Counted from the stretch's first letter, positions 16,464-27,598 are shown. The stretch is 32,614 nucleotides of DNA from Pararhodospirillum photometricum DSM 122 (GCF_000284415.1 NC_017059.1:1235011-1267624), one strand, 5' to 3'. Notes: generated by a model from the letters alone, not told the origin. Made by a program: numbers and translations.

Positions 16464-18269
16464 TTATTCGTCGTTCATGCGCAGGGCGCTGATGAAGGCG
16501 GACTGGGGAATTTCCACCTTGCCGAACTGGCGCATGCGCTTTTTGCCGGCCTTCTGCTTTTCCAGCAGCTTCTTCTTGCGCGAGATGTCGCCGCCATAAC
16601 ACTTGGCGGTCACGTCCTTGCGCAGGGCGGCAATGGTCTCGCGGGCGATCACCCGTCCACCGATGGCGGCCTGGATCGGCACCTTAAACATGTGGCGCGG
16701 GATCAGATCCTTGAGGCGGGCGCAGATGGCGCGGCCCCGGTATTCGGACTGGGAGCGGTGGGCAATGAACGACAAGGCGTCGACCGGCTCGGCGTTGACC
16801 AGGATGGAAATGCGCACCAAGTCGCTTTCCTGGTAGTCGGACATTTCGTAGTCGAAGCTGGCGTAACCCCGGCTGATCGACTTCAGACGGTCGTAGAAGT
16901 CGAAGACGATTTCGTTGAGCGGCAGCTTGTACACGGCCATGGCGCGGTTGCCGGCATAGGTCAGGTCCATCTGAATGCCGCGCCGCTCGGTGCACAGGGC
17001 CAGGACTTGGCCCAGGTAGTCGTCGGGCACCATGATGGTGGCCTTAACCCAGGGCTCTTCCATGCGGTCGATTTTGACGACATCGGGCATGTCGGCGGGG
17101 TTGTGCAACTCCTCCATCGTGCCGTCGGTCATGTACATGCGATAGACCACGCTGGGCGCCGTAGTGATGAGGTCGAGGTCGAACTCACGCTCCAGACGCT
17201 CCTGGATGATCTCCATGTGCAGAAGACCCAGGAAGCCGCAGCGGAAGCCAAAGCCCAGGGCGGCCGAGGTGTCGGCCTGATACTCAAACGAGCTATCGTT
17301 AAGCCGCAGCTTGGCCAAGCTCTCGCGCAGCACCTCGAAATCGCTGGTATCGACCGGAAACAGGCCGCACCACACCACGGGCACCGAAGGCTTAAAGCCG
17401 GGCAGCGGGGAGGCGGCCGGGTTGCGCTCGTCGGTCAGGGTGTCGCCGATCTGACAGTCGGACACGCTTTTGATGCCGGCCATGATGAAGCCCATCTCGC
17501 CGGCCGACAGGGAATCGGTTTCGATAAGCTTGGGCGTGAACACGCCGACCTTGTCCACCAGATGCACCGCCCCGGTCGCCATCATGCGTACGCGCATGCC
17601 CTTGCGGAACACGCCCTCGCGCACCCGCACCAAGGTGACGACACCCAGATAGGAGTCGTACCAGCTATCGACCAGCAAGGCCTGGGGCGGGGCGTCAATG
17701 TTTCCCTTGGGCGGCGGCAGGCGCTGCACCAGGGCTTCCAGGACCTGCTCGACGTTGAGGCCGGTCTTGGCCGAGATGCCCACGGACTCGGAGGTATCGA
17801 GGCCGATCACGTCCTCGATCTGCTGCTTGATGCGCTCGGGCTCGGCGGCCGGCAGGTCGATCTTGTTGAGAACGGGGATGATCTCGTGGCCGGCGTCGAT
17901 GGCCTGATAGACGTTGGCCAGGGTCTGCGCCTCCACGCCTTGGCTCGCGTCCACCACCAGCAAGGAGCCCTCGCAGGCGGCCAGCGAGCGCGAGACCTCG
18001 TAGGCGAAGTCCACGTGGCCCGGGGTGTCCATCAAGTTGAGCTGATAGGTGCGTCCGGTCGAGGGCGAGACATAACTCAAGCGCACGGTTTGCGCCTTGA
18101 TGGTAATGCCGCGCTCGCGCTCCAGATCCATGGAGTCGAGCAACTGCTCCTTCATGTCGCGGGCTTCCACGTTCCCGCAAAGCTGGATCAGCCGGTCGGC
18201 CAGCGTGGACTTGCCGTGGTCGATGTGGGCGATGATCGCGAAGTTGCGGATATGAGAAAGATCGCTCAT
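16464..18269 (-). CDS. lepA: Elongation factor 4 (LepA)
   Basis: 601-residue translational GTPase that acts on the ribosome. Seen: G1 AHIDHGKST (residues 14-22), [13 protein letters not shown]3 DTPGH, G4 NKID, G5 SAKTG, the domain 2-4 core including [13 protein letters not shown], and the LepA-specific C-terminal domain ending [23 protein letters not shown] 18269 (GGAG four bases upstream) is preferred over longer in-frame starts because [20 protein letters not shown] is the family N-terminus. Length is standard. A good promoter lies ~65 bp upstream. It is followed by the palindromic repeats and the cobN fragment. Confidence 0.97.
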   Translation of the reverse strand: MSDLSHIRNFAIIAHIDHGKSTLADRLIQLCGNVEARDMKEQLLDSMDLERERGITIKAQTVRLSYVSPSTGRTYQLNLMDTPGHVDFAYEVSRSLAACEGSLLVVDASQGVEAQTLANVYQAIDAGHEIIPVLNKIDLPAAEPERIKQQIEDVIGLDTSESVGISAKTGLNVEQVLEALVQRLPPPKGNIDAPPQALLVDSWYDSYLGVVTLVRVREGVFRKGMRVRMMATGAVHLVDKVGVFTPKLIETDSLSAGEMGFIMAGIKSVSDCQIGDTLTDERNPAASPLPGFKPSVPVVWCGLFPVDTSDFEVLRESLAKLRLNDSSFEYQADTSAALGFGFRCGFLGLLHMEIIQERLEREFDLDLITTAPSVVYRMYMTDGTMEELHNPADMPDVVKIDRMEEPWVKATIMVPDDYLGQVLALCTERRGIQMDLTYAGNRAMAVYKLPLNEIVFDFYDRLKSISRGYASFDYEMSDYQESDLVRISILVNAEPVDALSFIAHRSQSEYRGRAICARLKDLIPRHMFKVPIQAAIGGRVIARETIAALRKDVTAKCYGGDISRKKKLLEKQKAGKKRMRQFGKVEIPQSAFISALRMNDE

Positions 18270-18333
18270 GGGACTCCGGTCTGCGGCTGGGCAGTGGGAA
18301 AGGAAAGACGAGGGCACAAACGTGCAAACGCGG

Positions 18334-18362
18334 ACCATAGGGCTAAATCTGTTTGGGTTCAA
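18334..18362 (-). promoter_or_regulatory. Predicted promoter of lepA
   Basis: On the minus strand: TTGAAC (18357-18362), 17-bp spacer, TATGGT (18334-18339); four of six matches at each hexamer. The leader would be about 58 nt. Confidence 0.5.
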
Positions 18363-18386
18363 CCGTGACCGGAGGCTGGGAAGGAC

Positions 18387-18427
18387 GGGGTCTGGGAAGG
18401 TCCCACCTCCCCGGCCTTCCTTTTTTC
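18387..18427 (+). repeat. Palindromic repeat, degenerate copy 5
   Basis: Diverged member of the family: GGGGTCTGGGAAGG, a spacer, CCTCCCCGGCCTT, then CCTTTTTT. Imperfect stem. It lies upstream of both lepA and nrdJ, so it ends no adjacent gene. Confidence 0.55.
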
Positions 18428-18635
18428 TCACGGCTCGGAGTCGCGCTCTCGATACGAGAGGACCCAAAACAGCTCTCGTTCCGGCTGGGACCAAGCGACT
18501 CGGGCCCCGGAGTCGTCGGCGTTTTTTCCCAACCCCGGCGAGTCATTTTTCTGCGAGGGACTCGACCTCGGGGTAAAAAAAACGCTTCAGCCTTCTCGAG
18601 AGAATCGCATACCTAGGCCTCCCGTCCGGCTGGGC

Positions 18636-18651
18636 CCACCATATATAGGGT
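18636..18651 (+). promoter_or_regulatory. NrdR box upstream of nrdJ
   Basis: CCACCATATATAGGGT matches the NrdR consensus ACACTATATATAGTGT at 13 of 16 positions. NrdR is the (d)ATP-sensing repressor of ribonucleotide reductase genes. The box overlaps the TATATA that may serve as -10, suiting repression. NrdR usually binds paired boxes ~31 bp apart; I see no good second box. Confidence 0.65.
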
Positions 18652-18725
18652 TCGTTAACGGGAAAGGCGGACGATTGCCTTCCCCCCGACCCAGGGCCGG
18701 ACCATTTGAGGCGAGGACGACGAGC

Positions 18726-21700
18726 ATGCGGATTGAGCGCCATTTTACCCGGAGCGGCCAAGACCCCTACGAGGGCCTTGCCTTTCGCGAAGCCACCAGC
18801 GAGATCCGTAATCCCGATGGGTCCGTGGTGTTCCGGGCCGAGGCACTCCAGGTGCCCGAGCGCTTCAGTCAGGTGGCCACCGACGTTCTGGCCCAGAAAT
18901 ATCTGCGCAAGGCCGGGGTGCCGGCCCGCCTGAAGCCGGTGCCGGAAGAGGACGTGCCGGCGTGGCTGTGGCGGCGCACCGCCGACACCGAGGCCCTGGC
19001 CGCCCTGCCGCCCGAGGCCCGCCACGGCGCCGAGACCGACAGCCGGCAGGTGTTCGACCGCCTGGCCGGCACCTGGGCCTACTGGGGCTGGAAGGGCGGC
19101 TATTTTGATGCCGAGGCCGACGCCCGGGCCTTTTATGACGAAATCCGCTACATGCTGGCCGACCAGCGCGCTGCCCCCAACTCGCCGCAGTGGTTCAACA
19201 CCGGCCTGTTCTGGGCCTATGGCATCGACGGCCCCGGCCAGGGCCACTATTACGTGGAGTACCGCACCGGCGAGACCCTGGCCTCGACCAGCGCCTACGA
19301 GCACCCCCAGCCCCATGCCTGCTTCATCCAGTCCATCAGGGACGACCTCGTCAACGAAGGTGGGATCATGGACCTGTGGGTGCGCGAGGCCCGGCTGTTC
19401 AAGTACGGCAGCGGCACCGGGACCAACTTCTCTTCCCTGCGTGGCCTGGGCGAGCCCCTGTCGGGCGGCGGGCGCTCGTCGGGGCTGATGAGCTTCCTCA
19501 AGATCGGCGACCGGGCGGCCGGCGCCATCAAATCGGGCGGCACCACCCGGCGCGCCGCCAAGATGGTGATTTGCGACATCGACCATCCCGACATTGAGGA
19601 TTTCATCGACTGGAAGGCCCGCGAAGAACGCAAGGTCGCGGCCCTGGTCACGGGATCCAAGGTGGTCGAGCGGGCCTTGCGCGCCGTTCTGGCGGCCACC
19701 CAGCCGACCCCGGGGCTGGCCGAGGCCGATCGCTGCGAGCCCACCCGCAACAAGGCGCTGCGCAAGGCCATGCTGGCCGCCCGGCGCGACCTAGTGCCCG
19801 AAAACAGCGTGCAGCAGGTGCTCCAACTGGCGCGCCAGGGCATCACCGATCTGGTGTTCGATGTGTTCGATACCGATTGGGACTCGGAAGCCTACCTGAC
19901 CGTCTCGGGCCAGAACTCCAACAACACGGTGCGCGTGACCGACGCCTTCCTCCAGGCGGTGCTCGACGACGCGCCCTGGACGCTGCGCGAGCGCACCACC
20001 GGCAAAACCAAGGAAGTCGCGGCGCGCGCCTTGTGGGACCGCATTGCCCAGGCTGCCTGGGCCTCGGCCGATCCCGGTTTGCAGTTCGACACCACCATCA
20101 ACGAGTGGCACACCTGCCCGGCCTCGGGCCGGATCAACGCCTCCAACCCGTGTTCCGAGTACATGTTCCTCGACAACACGGCGTGCAATCTGGCCTCGCT
20201 CAATCTCGTGACCTTCCAGTCCGAGGGCAGCGCCTTCGATACCCCGGCCTTTGTCCATGCCTGCCGCTTGTGGACCGTGGTGCTGGAAATCTCGGTGCTG
20301 ATGGCCCAATTCCCCTCGCGCGAGATCGCCGAGCGGTCCTTCCGCTATCGCACCTTGGGGCTGGGCTACGCCAACCTGGGCGGCCTGTTGATGGCCAACG
20401 GCTTGGCCTATGACAGCGACGCCGGCCGCGCCTTGTGCGGGGCACTCAGCGCCTTGATGACCGGCGTGGCCTACGCCACCAGCGCCGAGATGGCCGAGCT
20501 GATGGGGCCCTTCGCCGGCTTTGCCGACAACCGAGAGGCCATGCTGCGGGTCATGCGCAACCATCGCCGCGCCGCGCTCGGCGAAGCCGAGGGTTATGAG
20601 GGCCTCTCGATCCTGCCGGTGCCGCTCGACAGTGCCGCCTGCCCCGAGCCCTCGCTGGTTGCCGCCGCCCGCGCCGCCTGGGACAAGGCGGTGATGCTGG
20701 GCAGCGAAGCCGGGTTCCGCAACGCCCAGGTCTCGGTGGTCGCCCCCACCGGCACCATCGGGCTGGTCATGGATTGCGACACCACCGGCATCGAACCCGA
20801 CTTCGCCCTGGTCAAGTTCAAGAAGCTGGCCGGCGGTGGCTATTTCAAGATCATCAACCGGCTGGTGCCGCGCGCCCTGCGGGCCCTGGGCTATGCGCCG
20901 GAGGAAATCTCGGCCATCGAGCGCCACGCGGTCGGCCACGGCACCTTGACCGGAGCGCCGGGCATCAACCACAAGGCCCTGATCGAGCGCGGTTTCACCC
21001 CGGCCGCCCTGACCCGGATCGAGGAAGGCTTGGCCTCGGCCTTCGACATCCGCTTTGTCTTCAACAAGTGGACCCTGGGCGAGGACTTCCTAGTCGACAC
21101 CTTGGGCTTTTCGGCCGAGCAACTGGCCGATCCGACCCTTGATGTCCTCTCGACGCTCGGCTTCTCGCGCGCCGACATCGAGGCGGCCAATACCTATGTG
21201 TGCGGCGCCATGACCGTGGAAGGGGCGCCGGGCCTCGATCCCGCCCACCTGCCGGTCTTCGACTGCGCCAGCCTGTGCGGCCGCACCGGCACCCGGGTGC
21301 TGTCCTCGATGGCCCACATCCGCATGATGGCCAGCGCCCAGCCCTTCATCAGCGGCGCCATCTCCAAGACCATCAACATGCCCAACACGGCCACCATCGA
21401 GGACTGCCAGGAGGCTTATCTCGCCTCGTGGCGCCTGGGCCTGAAGGCCAATGCCCTCTACCGCGACGGCTCCAAGCTGTCCCAGCCCCTGAGCGCCCAG
21501 GTGCTGGAAGAAGAAGAGTCCCTAGAGGACGACGCCCCCCTGGTCGAAACCCTGGCCGCCAAGCCGGCGATCGCCAAGGCCGAGATCCTGGCCGAGCGCA
21601 TCGTCAACCGGGTCATCGCCCAGCGCACCCGCCTGCCCCACCGGCGCAAGGGCTATACGCAAAAGGCCATCGTCGGCGGCCACAAGGTCTATTTGCGCAC

Positions 21701-22355
21701 CGGCGAATATGAGGACGGCCGCCTGGGCGAGATCTTCATCGACATGCACAAGGAAGGCGCCGCCTTCCGCAGCCTGATGAACAATTTCGCCATCGCCATC
21801 TCGATCGGCCTGCAATACGGCGTGCCGCTGGAAGAGTATGTGGAGGCCTTCACCTTCACCCGCTTCGAACCCCAGGGCATCGTCGAGGGCAACCAAGCGA
21901 TCAAGATGGCGACCTCGATCCTTGATTACATCTTCCGCGAGGTGGCCATCAGCTACCTCGGCCGCAACGACCTCGCCCACGTCGAGCCCCAGGACCTGAC
22001 CCCGGATACCCTGGGCGACGGCCACGAGGAAGGCGACTTCCCCGAGGTCTGGGAAGAAGACCACCGCAGCCAAACCGTCAGCGCCGGCTACGTCCGCTCC
22101 AACCTGTATGTGTTGCGCCAGAAGAGCCGTGAAACCGGCTTGATGCGCGGCACCGGCACCCACGGCGCCGTCGTGGCCTCCACCGCCCCCGTTGGCACCG
22201 CCCCCGTTGGCACCGACACCCAGGCCCGCATCCGCGAGGCCCGGCTCAAGGGCTACGAGGGCGATAGCTGCCCCGAGTGCGGTAACTTCACCTTGGTGCG
22301 CAACGGGACGTGCTTGAAGTGTGACACCTGCGGTAGCACGACCGGCTGTTCGTAA
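18726..22355 (+). CDS. nrdJ: B12-dependent (class II) ribonucleotide reductase NrdJ
   Basis: 1209 residues. Reduces ribonucleotides to deoxyribonucleotides using adenosylcobalamin, with no need for oxygen or a separate radical subunit. Seen: [12 protein letters not shown] (family-specific), [21 protein letters not shown], the conserved [20 protein letters not shown] (from about residue 474), [30 protein letters not shown] and a C-terminal zinc-ribbon pair CPECGN...CLKCDTCG (from about 1182). ATG 18726 has AGGA eight bases upstream and fits the family start; an ATG at 18675 is unlikely. An exact 15-bp tandem duplication (22182-22211) lengthens the linker before the zinc ribbon. Probably NrdR-repressed. 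Dependence on cobalamin matters because cobN is broken nearby. Confidence 0.96.
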   Translation: MRIERHFTRSGQDPYEGLAFREATSEIRNPDGSVVFRAEALQVPERFSQVATDVLAQKYLRKAGVPARLKPVPEEDVPAWLWRRTADTEALAALPPEARHGAETDSRQVFDRLAGTWAYWGWKGGYFDAEADARAFYDEIRYMLADQRAAPNSPQWFNTGLFWAYGIDGPGQGHYYVEYRTGETLASTSAYEHPQPHACFIQSIRDDLVNEGGIMDLWVREARLFKYGSGTGTNFSSLRGLGEPLSGGGRSSGLMSFLKIGDRAAGAIKSGGTTRRAAKMVICDIDHPDIEDFIDWKAREERKVAALVTGSKVVERALRAVLAATQPTPGLAEADRCEPTRNKALRKAMLAARRDLVPENSVQQVLQLARQGITDLVFDVFDTDWDSEAYLTVSGQNSNNTVRVTDAFLQAVLDDAPWTLRERTTGKTKEVAARALWDRIAQAAWASADPGLQFDTTINEWHTCPASGRINASNPCSEYMFLDNTACNLASLNLVTFQSEGSAFDTPAFVHACRLWTVVLEISVLMAQFPSREIAERSFRYRTLGLGYANLGGLLMANGLAYDSDAGRALCGALSALMTGVAYATSAEMAELMGPFAGFADNREAMLRVMRNHRRAALGEAEGYEGLSILPVPLDSAACPEPSLVAAARAAWDKAVMLGSEAGFRNAQVSVVAPTGTIGLVMDCDTTGIEPDFALVKFKKLAGGGYFKIINRLVPRALRALGYAPEEISAIERHAVGHGTLTGAPGINHKALIERGFTPAALTRIEEGLASAFDIRFVFNKWTLGEDFLVDTLGFSAEQLADPTLDVLSTLGFSRADIEAANTYVCGAMTVEGAPGLDPAHLPVFDCASLCGRTGTRVLSSMAHIRMMASAQPFISGAISKTINMPNTATIEDCQEAYLASWRLGLKANALYRDGSKLSQPLSAQVLEEEESLEDDAPLVETLAAKPAIAKAEILAERIVNRVIAQRTRLPHRRKGYTQKAIVGGHKVYLRTGEYEDGRLGEIFIDMHKEGAAFRSLMNNFAIAISIGLQYGVPLEEYVEAFTFTRFEPQGIVEGNQAIKMATSILDYIFREVAISYLGRNDLAHVEPQDLTPDTLGDGHEEGDFPEVWEEDHRSQTVSAGYVRSNLYVLRQKSRETGLMRGTGTHGAVVASTAPVGTAPVGTDTQARIREARLKGYEGDSCPECGNFTLVRNGTCLKCDTCGSTTGCS

Positions 22356-22357
22356 GG

Positions 22358-22393
22358 AAAAAAGGCTGGGGAGGCGCGGCCTGCCCCGACCCG
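22358..22393 (-). repeat. Palindromic repeat copy 6
   Basis: Minus-orientation copy with an imperfect stem and six T on that strand (22358-22363). In orientation it could terminate the convergent chemotaxis receptor gene, although it is nearer nrdJ. Confidence 0.6.
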
Positions 22394-22410
22394 CCAAGGA
22401 TCAAGGGGGC

Positions 22411-22445
22411 GTGGGGGACGACTGTCCCCCACCCTTCCCTTTTTC
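22411..22445 (+). terminator. Hairpin terminator after nrdJ
   Basis: Perfect 9-bp stem (22411-22419 with 22424-22432), GACT loop, then CCTTCCCTTTTT. Unrelated in sequence to the repeated palindrome. Confidence 0.75.
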
Positions 22446-22448
22446 CCC

Positions 22449-24533
22449 TCAAACCAACCGCACCCGAGCTACAAAAGAATCGACCTCCTGCTGCAAGACG
22501 TCACTCTGCCGGGTGAGGTCTTGAGCGGCGTCGAGAGTTTGGCGGGCGGTGGCGCCGGAACGGGTGGCGGTGGCTTGCACGCCCTCGATGGCCTCGCCGA
22601 CCTGACGGGTGCCCTGGGCAGCCTCGCCGACGTTGCCGGAGATCTCACGCGTGGCGGCGGCTTGTTGTTCGACGGCGGCGGCGATGGCCTGGGTGATCTC
22701 GCTCAGGCGGCCGATGGTTTCGCCGATGCCGGTGATGGCCTCGGCCGCGTCGCGCGAGACCTTTTGCACCTCACCGATTTCGCTGGCGATCTCGCCGGTG
22801 GCCCGCGCTGTCTGGCTGGCCAGATGCTTGACCTCGCCTGCGACCACGGCGAAGCCCTTGCCGGCCTCGCCGGCCCGCGCCGCCTCGATGGTGGCGTTGA
22901 GGGCCAGGAGGTTGGTTTGGGCCGCCACGTCGTTGATCAACTGGACAATCTGGCCGATGCGCCCGGTGCTGGTGGTGAGGCTGGTCATGATGGCGCCCAC
23001 GTCGGTGGCCTGGGTCACGGCGTCTCCTGAGACCGTGGAGGCGGCCCCGACCTGACGGGCGATTTCCTGGATGGAGGCGGCCAGTTCCTCGGCGGCGGCC
23101 GCCACGGTCTCGACGTGCTCGTTGGCTTGGAGGGAAACCCGGGTGACGGCGCCCGACTGGTCGGCGGTTTCGCCGGCCATCCGGACCATGGCGGCGGTCT
23201 GATCGTGAACCTGGGCGGCGCGCTCGGCCACGCCGCGCACCACCGAGCGCACCTGAGCCTCGAAGCTGTCGGCGACGGCGCCAAGAGCTTCGTGCTTTTC
23301 CGCTTCCAGGCGCTCCTTGGCGCGGGCATCGGCGGCGGCCTGGGCCTCGGCTTGGCGCAAACCGTCGTTCAGCACGGTGACGGCACGCACGATGCGGCCG
23401 ATCTCGTCGTCGCGGGGACTGTTGGGCAGAACGATATCGCGCCCGCCCTCAGCCATCTGGTGGAGCCCCTCGCTGATGCCTTGCAGGGGCCGGATCACCC
23501 GGCGCACGAAATAAACGTAAATTCCAACGCCCAGCAGCACCGCCAGGGCCAAGCCGCCGCCGGTGACGGTGAGGCGAGCAAGGGCTTGGGCGCGGGCATG
23601 AGCGGCGACGGCCTGGGCTTGGGCCAGGGCCGCATCGCGGATTTTGAGGGTGGACTGGATCTGGTCGCGTTGCTGGGCACGGAAGTCGGCCACGGCCAAG
23701 CCGCTTGCTCCGGTTTTGGCGTAGCTGTCGAGAACCCCGCCATAGAGGCGCTCGCTGGCCTCGACGTAGTCCTTTTGCACCGCGAGCAGGGCGGCGCGGA
23801 TGCTGGGGGGATCGCCCAGACGGGCGCTCAACACCCCGAGATAGCGCCAGTTTTCGTCCACCCGCCCTTTGGCCGCTGCCAGGAGCGCCCGGGTGTCGGC
23901 CTCGGGGGGCTTGGCCGCCGCCACCACGTTGGTGAACAAGACGGCCCGCGCCCCCACCGCCTGACGCAAGTCCATGGCAAGGCGGGCGATGGCCACCGAC
24001 GCCGCCACGTCGGCCGAGGCGGCGCGAATGTCGCGCTCGACCCCGTCCAGCGACTGCAACAGCGTGCCTTGCAAGGCCAGGGTTTCGGGGCCGAAGGCCT
24101 TGACGAAAGCGCCGTCGCGCCCGTCTTTCGCCACGTCCAAGGCGCGATCAGCCTTGACGCGCATCTCGGCCAGGGTGCGCATCATCGTTTCCAGCGCCGC
24201 CAGGGCCGGCCCGCTCGACGCGCCCGGACTGGTGGCCAGCGCCGCCGTAGCGGCGGCAAAAATCTGGTCCGTGGCGAGGCGGCGCTCCTGAACGGTGGCT
24301 TTGAGGCGGACGTCGGCGGCGTCGGGGGCCAGGAGGCCGGCGTTGGTGTCGCCACGCTCCAGGGAAAAAATCTCGTCCACTCGGGCCATCGCCGCCGCCG
24401 TGCTGGTCAGGGCCTGGGCCCGCCCATTGGCCTCGTAAATCCCCACATCCACCGATAAAAACAAAACGCAGGCCACGCCGGCGATCCCGCCCAGCGCGGC
24501 AACGCAAAGGCTGAACGCCTGTTGTACCTTCAT
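22449..24533 (-). CDS. Methyl-accepting chemotaxis protein
   Basis: 694-residue inner-membrane chemoreceptor. Membrane segment 1 is about residues 6-28 ([19 protein letters not shown]), followed by a ~290-residue helical periplasmic sensor, membrane segment 2 about 320-342 ([16 protein letters not shown]), HAMP about 343-395 ([10 protein letters not shown]), and the signalling domain with tip [20 protein letters not shown] at ~535-554. It ends ...FVARVRLV, with no NWETF-type pentapeptide for CheR/CheB docking. ATG 24533 has GGGAGG four to five bases upstream; an upstream start is less likely. No che gene is adjacent, so it is an orphan receptor. Ligand unknown. Confidence 0.93.
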   Translation of the reverse strand: MKVQQAFSLCVAALGGIAGVACVLFLSVDVGIYEANGRAQALTSTAAAMARVDEIFSLERGDTNAGLLAPDAADVRLKATVQERRLATDQIFAAATAALATSPGASSGPALAALETMMRTLAEMRVKADRALDVAKDGRDGAFVKAFGPETLALQGTLLQSLDGVERDIRAASADVAASVAIARLAMDLRQAVGARAVLFTNVVAAAKPPEADTRALLAAAKGRVDENWRYLGVLSARLGDPPSIRAALLAVQKDYVEASERLYGGVLDSYAKTGASGLAVADFRAQQRDQIQSTLKIRDAALAQAQAVAAHARAQALARLTVTGGGLALAVLLGVGIYVYFVRRVIRPLQGISEGLHQMAEGGRDIVLPNSPRDDEIGRIVRAVTVLNDGLRQAEAQAAADARAKERLEAEKHEALGAVADSFEAQVRSVVRGVAERAAQVHDQTAAMVRMAGETADQSGAVTRVSLQANEHVETVAAAAEELAASIQEIARQVGAASTVSGDAVTQATDVGAIMTSLTTSTGRIGQIVQLINDVAAQTNLLALNATIEAARAGEAGKGFAVVAGEVKHLASQTARATGEIASEIGEVQKVSRDAAEAITGIGETIGRLSEITQAIAAAVEQQAAATREISGNVGEAAQGTRQVGEAIEGVQATATRSGATARQTLDAAQDLTRQSDVLQQEVDSFVARVRLV

Positions 24534-24667
24534 GACGACCTCCCGAGCCCCTGATCTGGTGAGGAAGGCTACCGCACGAGCAGCCGTAAATCGAGGAGGT
24601 CCCCGAGACACCCGGATTACGGCATTTATGCACCCTAAAGCTTTTTAGGAAGAAGACCGTTATCGGG

Positions 24668-24703
24668 AAGGCTGGGGAAGCAGGGCCTCCCCAGACCCCT
24701 CCT
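24668..24703 (-). repeat. Palindromic repeat copy 7
   Basis: Minus-orientation copy (AAGGCTGGGG ... CCTCCCCAGACCCCTCC) in the divergent gap between the chemoreceptor and prmA. No T-run follows the stem on the minus strand and no gene ends here, so it is not an ordinary terminator. Confidence 0.65.
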
Positions 24704-24795
24704 TTCCTGGGGACCTGCCTCACTTTGTGCTGGCTTTCCCTGGCTTGCAAAAAAAGTCTAAACTCCCCCCTTGCGCCGACCGAGGAGATCGCATC

Positions 24796-25704
24796 ATGAC
24801 CACGACGCCCAGCGCCGCCCCTTCCTTTTGGCAAGTGGAGGTGACCCTGCCCCGCTCGGCGCTGCCCGCCCTGGAAGCGGCCCTGGAGCCCGTCAGCGTG
24901 GCGGTGTCGTGGGTCGAGGCCGACGAAGCCCGCGACCTGTGGACCTTGCAAGCCCTGTGCGCGGAGCGCCCGGACAACGCCGTGCTGCTGCCCGCCGTGG
25001 CCCTGGCCGCCGCCACCGCCGGCATCGAGGAACCCGAGCCGGTCATCGTGCGGATCGAGGCCCGCGACTGGCTGGCCCAGTCGGCCATCGCCTTTCCGCC
25101 CCTGCGGGTGGGCCGCGTTTACATTCACGGCTCGCACCACGAGGAGGCCCCCCCGGTCGGCTCCTGGCCCTTGCGCCTTGATGCCGCCACCGCCTTTGGC
25201 TCGGGCGATCACGAGAGCACCAAGGGCTGTCTTCAGGCCTTCAACGCCCTGGCCCGCCGGGGGCGCAAACGCAATGTCCTTGATGTGGGCTGTGGCTCGG
25301 GCATCCTGGGCCTCGCCGCCGCCCGGGGGTGGGCGGTGCCGGTGCTGGGCGTGGACATCGACCCGGAGTCGGTGCGCGTGGCCCGCTACAACACCCGGCG
25401 CAACGGCCTGCGCGCCTTCTTGCGCGTCGAGCCCGGGGTGGGGGTGGGGGGGCGTCTGGTCCAGGCCCGCGCCCCCTATGACCTGATTTTCGCCAACATC
25501 CTGGCCCGGCCCCTGTGTGCCCTCGCCGCCCCCTTGGCCCGCCTGTTGGAACCGGGCGGCCATGTGGTGCTGGCCGGCCTCTTGACCCGGCAGGCGGCCC
25601 AAGTGCTTTCGGCCTACCGCCGCCAGGGCTTGCACCTAGAGCAGCGGTTGGTGCTGGGCGCCTGGACCACCTTGGTGCTCACCCGCCGGGGGGAACGGCC
25701 ATGA
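24796..25704 (+). CDS. prmA: Ribosomal protein L11 methyltransferase PrmA
   Basis: 302-residue SAM-dependent methyltransferase acting on ribosomal protein L11. Seen: AFGSGDHESTKGC (about residue 133), SAM motif I VLDVGCGSGILGLAAA (from about 162), VDIDPESVRVA, the NILARPL loop (about 234) and a C-terminal LLEPGGHVVLAGLL. The ATG at 24796 has GAGGAG eight bases upstream; an earlier in-frame start at 24727 would add residues outside the family. The stop overlaps the next gene's start as ATGA (25701-25704), so the two are coupled. Confidence 0.94.
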   Translation: MTTTPSAAPSFWQVEVTLPRSALPALEAALEPVSVAVSWVEADEARDLWTLQALCAERPDNAVLLPAVALAAATAGIEEPEPVIVRIEARDWLAQSAIAFPPLRVGRVYIHGSHHEEAPPVGSWPLRLDAATAFGSGDHESTKGCLQAFNALARRGRKRNVLDVGCGSGILGLAAARGWAVPVLGVDIDPESVRVARYNTRRNGLRAFLRVEPGVGVGGRLVQARAPYDLIFANILARPLCALAAPLARLLEPGGHVVLAGLLTRQAAQVLSAYRRQGLHLEQRLVLGAWTTLVLTRRGERP

Positions 25705-27510
25705 ACGCTCCCTCTCCCCTGCCGGCCCGCGCCGCCCGCTTGGCCGCTGTGCGGGCCTGGATGCGCGAGGAAGGGCTGGAGGCCTTTTTTCCTCGCCCAT
25801 GGCGACGCCTTTCAAAACGAGTTTCTGCCGCCCTCGGCCGAGCGGCTGGCGTGGCTTACCGGCTTTACCGGCTCGGCCGGCGAGGCGGTGATCTTGCCCG
25901 ATCAGGCGGCCTTGTTCGTCGATGGCCGTTATACCCTTCAGGCCGCCGCCCAGGTTGACGCCGCGCTGTTCACCTGCCGCCATCTCCTCGACGATCCGGC
26001 CCCGCGCTGGCTGGAAACGGTTCTGCCCCCCGGGGCTCGCCTGGGCTACGACCCCTGGCAGCTCACCCCCGACGCCCGCGAGCGCCTGCACCGGACGGGC
26101 GACCCCCGGGGCGTGGTCCTGGTCGCCTGCCCGGTCAACCCCATCGATCTGCTGTGGGCCGATCGCCCGGCGCCGCCGGCCTCGCTGGCCCGCCCCCACC
26201 CCACCGCCTGGGCCGGGCGCGACAGCACCGCCAAGCGGGCCGAGATTGCCGCCTTGCTCCAGGCCCGGGGCCAAGCGGCGGTGGTCCTGGCCAGCCCGGA
26301 CAGCGTGGCGTGGCTGCTCAACATCCGGGGCGCCGACGTTCCCCACACCCCGCTGGCCCTGGCCCGGGCCGTGCTCCATGCCGATGCCTCGGTCGATCTG
26401 TTCCTGGCCGAAAGCCGGGTCTCGCCTTTGCTGGTCGAGCACCTGGGGCCGCAGGTCCGCCGCCACGACCCCGAGGCCTTGGGCGGACTTCTCGATACGC
26501 TAGGCGAGCGGGGCAAGGTAGTGCGAGTCGATCGCAGCCGGACCCCGGCTTGGATCCATGACCGGCTGGAAGAAGCCGGGGCGGGTCTGGTGGTGGCGGA
26601 GGACCCGTGCTTGCTGCCCAAGGCTTGCAAGAACGCCACCGAACTGGCCGGAGCCCGCGCTGCCCATCGCCGCGACGGCCTCGCGGTGACGCGCTTTCTC
26701 CACTGGTTGGCCGAGACGGCACCGCGCGGCGGCCTCACCGAAATGGCCGCCGCCGACGCGCTGGCGGGGTTTCGGGCGCAAGACCCCTCCTTGGTGGACC
26801 TCAGCTTTCCCACCATTTCGGCGGCCGGACCCAACGCCGCCATCGTGCACTACCGCGCCACGCCGGCCACCGACCGCCTCCTGGAGCCCGGGCAGATCTA
26901 TTTGGTGGACAGCGGCGGCCAGTACCCGGACGGCACCACCGACATCACCCGAACCATCGCCATCGGTCCGGCCGTCCCCGGGGTGCGGCGCTGTTTCACC
27001 TTGGTGCTGCGCGGCCACATTGCGCTGGCGCGGGCGCGCTTTCCCAAGGGAACGACGGGCAGCCAGCTCGACAGTCTGGCGCGGCAATTCCTGTGGGCCG
27101 AGGGTCTGGATTACGACCATGGCACTGGGCACGGCGTGGGCAGTTTTCTCGGCGTTCATGAGGGCCCGGCCCGCCTCAACCGCACCGGCAATGGGATCGC
27201 CCTGGTGCCGGGGATGATCTTGTCCAACGAGCCCGGGGTTTACCGCGAAAACGCCTTTGGCATCCGCATCGAAAACCTGATGGCGGTTCAGGAGATCACC
27301 CCGACGCCCGAGGGCGCCACGCGGCCGTTCCTGGGCTTCGAGACCCTGACCCTGGCCCCGCTGGATCGCAGTCTGATTGAGGTCGGGCAGTTGCGCCCGG
27401 GTGAGCGGGCTTGGGTGGATGCCTATCATGCACGGGTGCGCGAGGCCCATGCCCCCCATCTTGAGGCGTCGGCCCGGGCTTGGCTGGAGGCGGCGACGGC
27501 TCCTTTATAA
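25701..27510 (+). pseudogene. Xaa-Pro aminopeptidase (M24B), frameshifted
   Basis: Metallopeptidase that releases N-terminal residues before proline. ATG 25701 overlaps the prmA stop and encodes the normal beginning (RAARLAAVRAWMREEGLEAF). At a run of six T (25785-25790) the frame is lost: continuing in the next frame gives FFLAHGDAFQNEFLPPSAER, LAWLTGFTGSAGEAV and the whole remaining enzyme. One T fewer would restore a ~602-residue protein. Metal ligands are intact in the second frame: DSGGQYPDG, TTDITRT, GTGHGVGSF, SNEPGVY and IRIENLM. The downstream part could start at GTG 25888 but would lack ~60 residues. Either a real recent mutation or a homopolymer sequencing error; the rest shows no decay. 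Confidence 0.88.
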
Positions 27511-27513
27511 GAG

Positions 27514-27548
27514 AAGGCTGGGGTGGCAGGCCTCCCCAGACCCCTCGT
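27514..27548 (-). repeat. Palindromic repeat copy 8
   Basis: Minus-orientation copy between two plus-strand genes (peptidase ending 27510, kinase starting 27599). Its terminator polarity is opposite to the transcription of both neighbours. Confidence 0.7.
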
Positions 27549-27598
27549 TCCTTGGGGTGTCATGGCCGACGTGACCCCTGCTCGCAAAGGCTGGTGCC

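Larger units (their letters stand above)
18270..18725. other. Divergent regulatory region between lepA and nrdJ
   Basis: 456 bp without a gene. It contains the lepA promoter (18334-18362, minus), a degenerate copy of the palindromic repeat (18387-18427), a stretch of small inverted segments (about 18430-18550) without a clear role, and the NrdR box before nrdJ (18636-18651). No cobalamin riboswitch box was recognised. Confidence 0.5.

Noticed and set aside
18652..18725. Possible cobalamin riboswitch before nrdJ
   Set aside because: Neither the B12-box sequence nor the expected long structured leader is present; the NrdR box explains the region better.
24616..24650. Sigma-28-like promoter (TAAA / GCCGTAAT on the minus strand) before the chemoreceptor
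   Set aside because: The GCCG element matches only five of eight bases and the spacing to TAAA is about 20 instead of 15.
25785..25791. Programmed frameshift in the aminopeptidase
   Set aside because: The required shift is +1 at a plain T6 run, without a stop codon, an internal Shine-Dalgarno or a following stem; simple mutation or sequencing error is more likely.
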